Of a stretch of 11,377 nucleotides of DNA, positions 1 through 6,803 are shown piece by piece; within the stretch, counting starts at the first letter, position 1; every line of letters begins with the position of its first letter. A program made the position numbers and the translations under genes. Origin of the DNA: Chloroflexota bacterium (lineage in GTDB: Bacteria; Chloroflexota; UBA6077; CF-72); NCBI GenBank assembly GCA_019242065.1, contig JAFAWJ010000244.1:1-11377 (forward strand), written 5' to 3'. The notes below the pieces were generated by a model that saw only the letters and a program-made list of their open reading frames with translations, ran no database searches and was not told the DNA's origin.

Positions 1-536
1 CACGCGCGCGAGCTAACCTGGCGGCGGCCGTGCTGCTCGAGCTCGCGTCTGCTGGGGCCGTTCGAGCAGTGTTGGACCGGTACGACGTGGGCGGCCGCCT
101 GCGGTACATTCGCGAGTTCGTCTGGCGTGGCGGGGGGCTGGGGCTGCAGGCGACGCGCGGCGCCGACGGCCAGCTACGCGACGTGTGGTACGCGCTCAGA
201 GCCGAGTGGCCAGCGGCCGTGCTCGATCGGGAAGAGGATGCTGGCGAGTCCGGACTGGTGAACTGGCGGACTCCGGTTGTCGAAGGCCGCTGGGTGCGCG
301 GCTGGAACGGCTACGAGCTGCGAGTGGGGATCGACCTGGGCGCGCCTTCGGCCATCTACATTCGATCGCGGGGATTCGGGTCACAGGTGCCCTTCGTGGG
401 GCGGCCGCCAGACCAGGTCGAGCACGTGCTCAGCGGCGAGCTGACGACATATGTACATGCGTTTCTGGATCACTGTCGGACCGTGCCGCAGGCGACGGCC
501 GAGGACGCCAGACGCTTGCGCGCCGCTGGATATTAG
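1..536 (+). CDS. Hypothetical protein, 5' end outside the window
   Basis: The frame is open from the window's first complete codon (position 3) to a TAG at 534-536, so the gene almost certainly begins upstream. A GTG at 30 is the first possible start inside the window, but it has no convincing ribosome binding site and the codons before it read as ordinary protein (RARANLAAA). The visible part is about 177 residues, rich in Arg, Gly, Val and Trp, with alternating hydrophobic stretches that suggest beta strands. There is no membrane segment or signal peptide. I do not recognise the family. The last 25 residues (YVHAFLDHCRT...TAEDARRL) faintly recall the C-terminal helix of Gfo/Idh/MocA oxidoreductases, but the glycine-rich NAD-binding half would lie outside the window, so this is not a call. 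It lies in the same direction as the GH15 gene, 68 bases upstream of it, and could be co-transcribed with it. Confidence 0.6.
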   Translation, partial: RARANLAAAVLLELASAGAVRAVLDRYDVGGRLRYIREFVWRGGGLGLQATRGADGQLRDVWYALRAEWPAAVLDREEDAGESGLVNWRTPVVEGRWVRGWNGYELRVGIDLGAPSAIYIRSRGFGSQVPFVGRPPDQVEHVLSGELTTYVHAFLDHCRTVPQATAEDARRLRAAGY

Positions 537-604
537 GGTTAACGCGCGCAACTTTCAGTGAATACACCAACGCGGACTGTTGGGCAGTGGGCGTAGGCTG
601 AGGC

Positions 605-2461
605 ATGGCCTTGACCGATGTGACACCGGCGAAGAACGCGCGCTCCGGGCACCACGCGCCGGCCGCGTTGATTGCCGAGCACGGGTTGATTGGTGACCTG
701 CAGACGGCCGCGCTGGTGGCGACCGACGGCAGCATCGACTGGTTCTGCTGCCCGCGTTTCGACTCCCCCAGCGTCTTCGCCAGGATCCTCGACACGCGGC
801 GCGGTGGCTTTTTCCGCATCGCGCCAGCCAGCGACGAGTACGTGGTCAAGCAGTTGTACTTTCCGGACACCGCGATCCTGATCACGCGCTTCATGTCCGA
901 GGATGGCGTGGCCGAGATTGTCGACTTCATGCCCGTCGCCGACAACCCGAAAAGCGTCACCGACCGCCACCGCATCGTGCGTCTGGTGCGTGGCATCCGG
1001 GGCGAAATGCATCTCAAGCTCCAGTGCGAGCCGCGCTTCGACTACGCACGTGCGCGGCACTCGGTGGCGGTCACCGAGCACGGCGCGGTGTTCGAGGGCG
1101 CCGGCCTCAAGCTCACACTGCACGGCGTGCCAGGGCTCGAGCGGCATGACGGCGACGTGACGACGACCCGCGTCGTGCGCGCCGACGAGTCGTTCGGCGT
1201 CATGCTGGAAAGCGGGTCGGATACTCCACCGCGCCCACTGCCATTCGTCGAGGTCTGGCAGTTGGTGGAGGAGACGGCACGCTTCTGGCGCAACTGGATC
1301 GACCACTCGACGTACCGTGGGCGGTGGCGCGAGATGGTCGACCGCGCGGCCATGACGCTGAAGCTCATGACCTACGCTCCGACTGGCGCGCTGGTCGCCG
1401 CGCCCACCAGCGCCCTCCCGGAACAGATAGGCGGCGAGCGCAACTGGGACTATCGTTTCACCTGGGTTCGGGACGCCTCGTATTCGGTCGGCGCACTGGT
1501 GGCGCTGGGGTACCGCGAGGAGGCGAACGCATTCATGATCTGGCTGCGCGACCGGTTCGAAGAGCACGTGGGTACGTCGTCGGGGCCCCTCAAGATCATG
1601 TACCGCGTCGACGGCTCGTCGGACCTGGTGGAGGAGTCACTCGACCATCTCGAGGGCTACAAAGCCTCGCGGCCCGTGCGCATCGGCAACGGCGCTGCCG
1701 ATCAGCTGCAGCTGGACATCTACGGCGAGGCGATGTTCGCCCTGACCCAGGTTGGTGGCTTTCGGCCGCCGATCGCTCACCGTGGGTGGAAAGACGTCTC
1801 GCACATCATCGACTGGCTGGTCGACAACTGGGACCAGCCGGACGAAGGTATCTGGGAAACACGCGGCGGTCGGCGCGACTTCACCTATGGTCGGCTGATG
1901 TCATGGGTGGCGCTCGACAGAGGGATTCGTCTGGCGCGTGAGATGGGGCGGCCCGCCGACCTCATCCGCTGGACGGCAGCGCGCGACGCGGTGTACCAGC
2001 AGATCCTGGAGCGCTGCTGGAACCCGAAGCGAAATGCCTTCGTGCAATATCACGGCACGGACGTGATGGATGCGTCGGTGCTGACCATGCCGATCACGGG
2101 TTTCGTGGTGCCCGGTGATCCGATGTGGCAGTCGACGCTGGATGCCATCGAGCAGGAGCTTGTCTCGGACAGCCTGGTCTATCGCTACAATCCAAGCGCA
2201 TCGCCTGACGGACTGACAGGGAACGAAGGCACGTTTTCCATCTGCACGTTCTGGTACGTGGATGCGTTGGCTCGTTCGGGTCGGCTGGACCAGGCGCGGT
2301 ATGTGTTCGAGAAGATGCTGACGTACGCCAATCACGTCGGGTTGTACTCGGAGGAGATCGGGCCGACCGGCGAGCAGCTGGGGAATTTCCCGCAGGCGTT
2401 CAGTCATTTGTCGCTGATTGGGGCGGCGGTGACACTGAATGACGCGCTCGATCGGCAGTGA
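605..2461 (+). CDS. Glycoside hydrolase family 15 protein (glucoamylase/trehalase type)
   Basis: This 618-residue protein is full length for bacterial GH15 enzymes, which hydrolyse alpha-glucosidic bonds with inversion (glucoamylase, dextran glucosidase or trehalase specificity). The N-terminal beta-sandwich domain opens with the family hallmark LIGDLQTAALVATDGSIDW (residues 28-46) and CCPRFDSPSVFA. The (alpha/alpha)6 barrel follows from about residue 245, with GGERNWDYRFTWVRDAS near 276-292. The probable general acid is Glu418 in GIWETRGG and the general base is Glu583 or Glu584 in YSEEIGPTGEQLGNFPQAFSH; both regions are intact. There is no signal peptide, so the enzyme should be cytoplasmic and act on imported or stored glucans or trehalose. 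The ATG at 605 has only a weak, very close GAGG upstream, but the conserved N-terminus leaves little room for another start. It converges on the transporter operon. Family assignment is firm; substrate is not determinable from sequence alone. Confidence 0.95.
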   Translation: MALTDVTPAKNARSGHHAPAALIAEHGLIGDLQTAALVATDGSIDWFCCPRFDSPSVFARILDTRRGGFFRIAPASDEYVVKQLYFPDTAILITRFMSEDGVAEIVDFMPVADNPKSVTDRHRIVRLVRGIRGEMHLKLQCEPRFDYARARHSVAVTEHGAVFEGAGLKLTLHGVPGLERHDGDVTTTRVVRADESFGVMLESGSDTPPRPLPFVEVWQLVEETARFWRNWIDHSTYRGRWREMVDRAAMTLKLMTYAPTGALVAAPTSALPEQIGGERNWDYRFTWVRDASYSVGALVALGYREEANAFMIWLRDRFEEHVGTSSGPLKIMYRVDGSSDLVEESLDHLEGYKASRPVRIGNGAADQLQLDIYGEAMFALTQVGGFRPPIAHRGWKDVSHIIDWLVDNWDQPDEGIWETRGGRRDFTYGRLMSWVALDRGIRLAREMGRPADLIRWTAARDAVYQQILERCWNPKRNAFVQYHGTDVMDASVLTMPITGFVVPGDPMWQSTLDAIEQELVSDSLVYRYNPSASPDGLTGNEGTFSICTFWYVDALARSGRLDQARYVFEKMLTYANHVGLYSEEIGPTGEQLGNFPQAFSHLSLIGAAVTLNDALDRQ

Positions 2462-2480
2462 TGTTCAGGCAGACGATGAT

Positions 2481-2512
2481 GCGGCGGGGGCCAGGGCTGC
2501 TGGGCCCGCCGC
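2481..2512. terminator. GC-rich hairpin between convergent genes, candidate terminator
   Basis: GCGGCGGG at 2481-2488 pairs perfectly with CCCGCCGC at 2505-2512. After a small internal bulge, CCAG (2491-2494) pairs with CTGG (2500-2503) around a 5-base loop. The hairpin lies 20 bases past the GH15 stop and about 97 bases past the operon's final stop on the other strand, where a bidirectional terminator is expected. No T-run follows on either strand, so it is not a canonical intrinsic terminator. The rest of the 147-base gap (2462-2608) holds a smaller stem, TCGCG/CGCGA at 2556-2568, and no convincing gene. Confidence 0.45.
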
Positions 2513-2608
2513 CCGCGCCTCGGTCTGAGGAGGCGTTCAGCGCCGAAACGGAGTCTCGCGGGGCGCGACCGTCAGGGTGTGGTGAGTCGGACTCTGTCAG
2601 ACGCGAAA

Positions 2609-3706
2609 CTAAACAGAAGGACCCGCTTCGACAGGAGAGCGGCTAGGCTTGCCCATCACCTGATCCAACTTCTCCGAGGGCAGCGCGGGCCGATCCTGAT
2701 ACAGGAAACACGTCGCGGCGCGGGCCTCGTCCAGTCGGTACAGCGGCGGCGTGCTCGCGCGACATGTCGGCATCACATATTGACAGCGGTCGGCAAACTG
2801 GCACCCCGTCACCAGGTGTCCGGCCTGCACGCTAGCCGCGGGCAAGTCCACCTGCGTCGTCCCGTCGGTGGTCTCCGCCGAGCTGGCCTCGATATCGATC
2901 GCCCCCCAGCGGTGATCCGGATCAGGCTTCGGCACGGACTGCACCAGCAGCTGCGTATACGGATGCCGCGGCTGTCGCACCACGAGGTCGACGTCCCCCG
3001 CCTCCGCCACTGTGCCGCGATACAGCACCACGATGTCGTCGCTGATCTGATACGCCGTCGTCAGATCGTGGGTGATATACACGATCGACATGCCGTACTC
3101 CCGGTTCAGCCGCCCGAGGCTGTCCAGAATTGTCGCGCGCAACGAGGCGTCAACCATCGACACCGGCTCGTCGGCGATGATCAACCGCGGCCGCATCAGC
3201 ACCGCGCGCGCAACCATGATGCGCTGACGCTGGCCGCCGCTCAACTGGTGTGGATAGCGGCCGAGCGTCTCCTCCGGACGGAGTCCAACGGCCTCTAGCG
3301 ACTCGCGGATCATGGCGCGGCGCGCCTGCGGCGAGCTGGCCAGATTGAACTCCGCCACCGGCGTTTCCAGCACGTGGTCGACCCGGTAGAACGGGTTGTA
3401 GACCTCGTACGGGTCCTGAAAGATCATCTGGACGTCGCGCAGAAATGCGCGCCGCTGGGCGCCTTTCAAATGCAGGAGCTCGTGACCGTTATAGAGGACC
3501 TGGCCGCGCGTGGGCGTAATCAGTCCGAGCAGGAGTCGCGCGAGCGTTGTTTTGCCACTGCCGCTTTCACCGACGACGGCCGTGACGCGTGGCGGCGTGG
3601 ACTGGATGGCAAATGAGAAATCGTCGAGGGCGACCGTCACGCGCTTGTCGAACAGGCCACCGCCGAAGGTTTTGCTGACCCCGCGGACTTCCAGGAGTGC
3701 GCTCAC
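2609..3706 (-). CDS. ABC transporter ATP-binding protein, DppF/OppF type
   Basis: This is the second ATPase of an SBP_5-type importer; it hydrolyses ATP at the cytoplasmic face of the permease pair. Counting from the GTG at 3706 (365 residues), Walker A GESGSGKT is at 46-53, the Q-loop glutamine at about 97 (IFQDP), the signature LSGGQ at 155-159, Walker B LIIADEP at 175-181 and the switch histidine at 213 (ITHD). The C-terminal oligopeptide-transporter extension contains cysteines 302, 308, 315 and 333. The frame is open 13 codons further upstream, but I chose GTG 3706 because GGAGG lies 7 bases before it at 3714-3718, its GTGA overlaps the stop of the preceding ATPase gene by 4 bases, and the homologous core begins just after it. 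It is the last gene of the operon. All nucleotide-binding motifs are intact, so it should be active. Confidence 0.95.
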   Translation of the reverse strand: MSALLEVRGVSKTFGGGLFDKRVTVALDDFSFAIQSTPPRVTAVVGESGSGKTTLARLLLGLITPTRGQVLYNGHELLHLKGAQRRAFLRDVQMIFQDPYEVYNPFYRVDHVLETPVAEFNLASSPQARRAMIRESLEAVGLRPEETLGRYPHQLSGGQRQRIMVARAVLMRPRLIIADEPVSMVDASLRATILDSLGRLNREYGMSIVYITHDLTTAYQISDDIVVLYRGTVAEAGDVDLVVRQPRHPYTQLLVQSVPKPDPDHRWGAIDIEASSAETTDGTTQVDLPAASVQAGHLVTGCQFADRCQYVMPTCRASTPPLYRLDEARAATCFLYQDRPALPSEKLDQVMGKPSRSPVEAGPSV

Positions 3707-4701
3707 GCGGGCGCCTCCACATCGGACTCGGCATACAAATGACACGCGACCCAGCGATCGGGTCGCACTTCGGTGAGCATCGGGTCTTCGACGCGGCAGC
3801 GCTGCATGGCGTGTGGACAGCGCGGATTGAAGGAGCAGCCGGGCGGTCGATCGAGCAACGACGGTGGCAGGCCTGGAATCCCCCGCAACGAGCCCTTCTC
3901 CGACAGTGACGGGAGGCTGGCGATGAGCAGCTGCGTGTACGGGTGGAGGGCTTCGGTGAAGATCTCGCGCACCGGCGCGACCTCCACCAGCCGGCCGGCG
4001 TACATGACGCCGAGTCGATGGACGAATTGGGCCATGAGGCCCATGTCGTGTCCGACCAGCACGACCGAGGCGCCCAGCTCCTCCTGGACGCGGCCCAGCG
4101 TCTCCATGACCTGGCGCTGAACGACGACGTCCAGAGCGCTGGTTGGTTCGTCGGCCAGGATGACCTTCGGGCGGAGGCAGATGGCGATCGCGATGCAGAC
4201 GCGCTGCTTCATACCGCCGCTCAGCTCGTGCGCGTATCGATCGGCGACGTTGGGTTGGAGACCCACTTGCTCCAGGAGGGCGGCGACGCGCTGGTTGGCG
4301 GCTTGCTTCGAGAGTTTCTCGCCATGGTCGCGCATGGCGTCGAGGATTTGCTCGCGCACGCGGACGACCGGATTGAGCGAGTTCATCGCACCCTGTGCGA
4401 CCAGCGCGAGGGTTGCCAGACGCAAACGGCGCATCTGATCGTCGCCGAGCTCCAGCAGGTTCACGCCGTCGAGCTGCACCTGGCCACCTTCGATGACACC
4501 TGGTGGACGGATGAGGCGCATCAGTGCCAGGGCGATGGTGGACTTCCCGGAGCCGGATTCGCCGACTAACCCGAGGCGTTCACTGGGCAGCACGCCAAAG
4601 CTGACGCCGTCGACGGCTTTGACCGGACCCCGCTCGGTGAAATACGAGACCCGGAGATCCTCGACTTTCAGGACTTCGCCGGAGACGCCGTTGTCAGGCA
4701 C
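3703..4701 (-). CDS. ABC transporter ATP-binding protein, DppD/OppD type
   Basis: This 332-residue ATPase pairs with the downstream DppF-type subunit to energise the importer. Walker A GESGSGKST is at 47-55, the Q-loop at about 103 (VAQGAMNSLNPV, the usual DppD form of this region), the signature LSGGMKQR at 160-167, Walker B VILADEP at 180-186 and the switch histidine at 218 (VGHD). The C-terminal oligo_HPY-type region (HPYTQLLIASLPSL, then GCSFNPRCP) carries cysteines 289, 295, 302 and 320. A GTG start at 4701 overlaps the end of the DppC-type permease gene by 8 bases, and no Shine-Dalgarno is visible before it, so translational coupling is likely. All catalytic motifs are present. Family assignment is certain; the transported substrate is set by the binding protein and permeases. 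Confidence 0.95.
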   Translation of the reverse strand: MPDNGVSGEVLKVEDLRVSYFTERGPVKAVDGVSFGVLPSERLGLVGESGSGKSTIALALMRLIRPPGVIEGGQVQLDGVNLLELGDDQMRRLRLATLALVAQGAMNSLNPVVRVREQILDAMRDHGEKLSKQAANQRVAALLEQVGLQPNVADRYAHELSGGMKQRVCIAIAICLRPKVILADEPTSALDVVVQRQVMETLGRVQEELGASVVLVGHDMGLMAQFVHRLGVMYAGRLVEVAPVREIFTEALHPYTQLLIASLPSLSEKGSLRGIPGLPPSLLDRPPGCSFNPRCPHAMQRCRVEDPMLTEVRPDRWVACHLYAESDVEAPA

Positions 4702-5611
4702 GGCGGCGAATGCGGGGGTTGGCGAATTCGTCGAGACCGACGGCCACCAGGAACAGCCCGGTGAACAGAATGATAATGATAATGATGGGTGGCAGCCACC
4801 ACCACCACCAGGAGTTGATGATGGCCGCGTAGTAAATCACCCAGTACAGCGTCATGCCGATCGTGACCGAGTCGAACGATCCCAATCCGAGGACCTCCAG
4901 TCCAATGGAGGCCAGCACCGCGGCGGAAATGGCACCGACGAGTGAGGCGACGATATACGGCAGGAGGTTCGGCATGACTTCCAGGGCGATGATCTTCGGG
5001 CGGGACATGCCCGAGAGTCGCGCCACGTCGACGTAAGAGCGCTCGCGGACGGTGAGGACCTGGGCGCGGATGACGCGCGCGGGAAACAGCCAGGCCAGGC
5101 AGGCGACGACCAGCACCATCTGCGGCACGGACAAACCGCCCTTGACGTTCATGGCCAGCGTGACGAGCACCATCAGGCCGGGAATGGTCAGGCCGATGTC
5201 GACGATGCCGCGAATGACGGCGTCAGCCCGTCCACCGTAGAAGGCGGAGACCAGCGCCAGGATGGTGCCCACGGTCACGCCGATCAGTCCGGCGAGGATG
5301 CCGATCTCGAGGGTCAGCGGCGTCCCCAACACCATGATCGCGTACAGGTCGCGGCCCTGCTTGTCGGTGCCAAACAAATTGGTGTGCGACGGCGGCAGCA
5401 GCGGGCGGCCGGAGAGCGGCTTGGCCTTGTCGAGTGGGGCAGTCAGGTGCCCGATGACGATGAACGCCAGCAGCAGGCCGAGCAGGCACAGGCCGAAGAT
5501 CAGCTCCGGATTGCGGCGCATATAGCCCAGGACGCCGCCGGTCCAGACGCCGGCGCGGCGGCGAGGCGTCTCGAAGGTGGCGATCGACGGCTGCTGGGCG
5601 ATGGTGGCCAC
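4694..5611 (-). CDS. ABC transporter permease, DppC/OppC type
   Basis: This 305-residue inner-membrane permease has about six hydrophobic segments. A cytoplasmic N-terminal arm precedes the first one (residues 37-54). The family motif GTDKQGRD is at 81-88. The EAA loop that docks the ATPase is at about 193-218 (YVDVARLSGMSRPKIIALEVMPNLLP region). The start is a GTG at 5611 with AGGTAGGAAG just upstream, partly inside the stop region of the DppB-type gene; only 7 bases separate the two reading frames. An unusual stretch near residues 268-281 reads five Trp, Leu-Pro-Pro and six Ile, encoded by short tandem repeats. Related permeases often have several Trp there, so this is probably an exaggerated normal feature rather than a break. 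The frame is intact. Confidence 0.94.
   Translation of the reverse strand: MATIAQQPSIATFETPRRRAGVWTGGVLGYMRRNPELIFGLCLLGLLLAFIVIGHLTAPLDKAKPLSGRPLLPPSHTNLFGTDKQGRDLYAIMVLGTPLTLEIGILAGLIGVTVGTILALVSAFYGGRADAVIRGIVDIGLTIPGLMVLVTLAMNVKGGLSVPQMVLVVACLAWLFPARVIRAQVLTVRERSYVDVARLSGMSRPKIIALEVMPNLLPYIVASLVGAISAAVLASIGLEVLGLGSFDSVTIGMTLYWVIYYAAIINSWWWWWLPPIIIIIILFTGLFLVAVGLDEFANPRIRRRA
4769..4810. repeat. Two in-frame microsatellites inside the DppC-type permease gene
   Basis: AATGAT is repeated three times without error at 4769-4786 (ATCATT on the coding strand, six Ile codons). CCA is repeated five times at 4796-4810 (TGG on the coding strand, five Trp codons). They lie 9 bases apart. The unit lengths of 6 and 3 keep the frame, so slippage would add or remove residues in a transmembrane helix without truncating the protein. 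Confidence 0.85.
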
Positions 5612-5618
5612 GGGCTTC

Positions 5619-6623
5619 CTACCTGCGCGCGTATGTTATGCGCGGGTCCAGCAACGGGTAAATCAGGTCGAGGACGAGGGTTGCGAAGCCGATCGCCACG
5701 ATGATGATGAACACCAGTCCCTGGATCATGTAGAAGTCGGAGGAGCGGATCGACTGGTACAGCAGCGTGCCCATGCCCGGGTATTGAAAGATGACCTCCA
5801 CCAGGACCGCGCCCGAGACGATGTTGCCGAGTGCCAGCGCCAGCGCCGTGAGCTGCGGTAGCAACGAGTTGCGAATGGAGTACCGCCAGAACACGGTGCC
5901 GCGACGCAGGCCCTTGGCGTCGGCGAACAACAGGTAATCTTCGCCGTGCGACGACACCATCACACCGCGCATGCCGAGGGTCCAGAAGCCGATCGAGGCG
6001 AGAATGATCGACAGCGCCGGCAGGATCGAGTGGTAGATCATGTTGCCGATAATCTTCGGGTCCCAGGCGGGCAGCAGACCCTGGTCATAGCCGCCAGCTA
6101 GCGGGAACCAGCGCAACTGGAAGCCCAGCACGTAAATCAGCAGCAGTCCCAGTAAGAAGAACGGGATCGCGCTGAGCGTGAGAATGGGAGCCAGAATGAA
6201 TTTCAGAATGCGCGGGGCGTTGGGGCGGCTAAGAATCGCGCCGAGGACGGTGCCGATGGTCCAGGCCAGCAGGGTGGTCACCGACAGCAGGACGATGGTC
6301 CAGGGCAGGGCGCGGCCGATGATGTCGATGACCTTGGTGGGATAGGCGGCCATCGAGAAGTTGAATTCGAGGTGGGCGGTGTCGTTGAGGTAGGTCAGAT
6401 ACTGGAGGTACAGCGGCTTGTCCAGGCCGAAGCGCCGGTCGTACTCGGCGATCATGTCCTTGGTGCCGATCTGGCTGTTGCCGCCCATGGCCGCCTGGGC
6501 GGCGAGCTGCGCCCGAATCGGATCGCCGCCGCCGAGGCGGGGCAGGAAGAAGTCGACCGTGCTGGCGAGCCAGATGATCAGGAGGAACAGCGCAAAGCGT
6601 TTGAGGAGATAGTCGAGTCGCAT
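5619..6623 (-). CDS. ABC transporter permease, DppB/OppB type
   Basis: This 334-residue permease has six predicted membrane segments, the first at about 8-27, then a large external loop (about 28-105) typical of the B-type subunit, then helices near 108-132, 141-165, 198-220, 258-282 and 299-325. The EAA loop lies at about 229-256 (DYLLFADAKGLRRGTVFWRY). FGLDKPLYLQYLTYL at 65-79 is the usual DppB sequence after the first helix. The ATG at 6623 has no recognisable Shine-Dalgarno, and 180 bases separate it from the binding-protein gene. It forms a heterodimer with the DppC-type subunit encoded 7 bases downstream. Confidence 0.95.
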   Translation of the reverse strand: MRLDYLLKRFALFLLIIWLASTVDFFLPRLGGGDPIRAQLAAQAAMGGNSQIGTKDMIAEYDRRFGLDKPLYLQYLTYLNDTAHLEFNFSMAAYPTKVIDIIGRALPWTIVLLSVTTLLAWTIGTVLGAILSRPNAPRILKFILAPILTLSAIPFFLLGLLLIYVLGFQLRWFPLAGGYDQGLLPAWDPKIIGNMIYHSILPALSIILASIGFWTLGMRGVMVSSHGEDYLLFADAKGLRRGTVFWRYSIRNSLLPQLTALALALGNIVSGAVLVEVIFQYPGMGTLLYQSIRSSDFYMIQGLVFIIIVAIGFATLVLDLIYPLLDPRITYARR

Positions 6624-6656
6624 TCAGAGGGCTACGTGGTGAAGGGAAGTCGTGCT

Positions 6657-6673
6657 CGGGAGGGGCTCTCCCG
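6657..6673. other. Stem-loop between binding-protein and permease genes
   Basis: CGGGAG at 6657-6662 pairs perfectly with CTCCCG at 6668-6673 around a 5-base loop. It sits in the 180-base spacer 6624-6803 just before the DppB-type start. No T-run follows in the direction of transcription. A stem here may protect the upstream binding-protein mRNA or partly attenuate read-through, which would allow more binding protein than permease; this role is inference. The spacer holds no convincing gene. A second, weaker stem (GGTCG/CGACC, 6777-6792) lies just beyond the binding-protein stop. Confidence 0.35.
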
Positions 6674-6714
6674 GTGTCGAACAGGTGTCTCCAACGTGTT
6701 GTCCTGTCGGACGT

Positions 6715-6739
6715 GGGTTATCCACCTGGGTAGTCCACC
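6715..6739. repeat. Imperfect 12-base tandem repeat
   Basis: GGGTTATCCACC (6715-6726) is followed after one base by GGGTAGTCCACC (6728-6739), with 10 of 12 bases identical. It lies in the spacer between the binding-protein and first permease genes. It may be a small duplication or chance; no function is suggested by the sequence. Confidence 0.4.
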
Positions 6740-6803
6740 CCTGGTGTGTGTTGATATCGACAGGGCACAAGCCGCCGGTCGCGAGCACGACCTCCACCTC
6801 AAT

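Noticed and set aside
74..84. GGACCGGTACG, an 11-base match to part of operator O1
   Set aside because: It lies within the first coding region, lacks the second half-site and is likely chance in GC-rich DNA.
1..536. Gfo/Idh/MocA oxidoreductase C-terminus
   Set aside because: Only a short terminal helix looks similar. Neither the Rossmann motif nor the catalytic Lys region is in the window, so it is left as hypothetical.
539..1567. Open frame of 342 codons on the minus strand opposite the GH15 gene
   Set aside because: It lies wholly antisense to a firmly identified GH15 gene, has atypical composition and no domain; it is a shadow frame.
2458..2646. Short plus-strand frame after the GH15 gene
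   Set aside because: No ribosome binding site, overlaps the end of the DppF-type gene on the other strand and contains the hairpin; no protein-like features.
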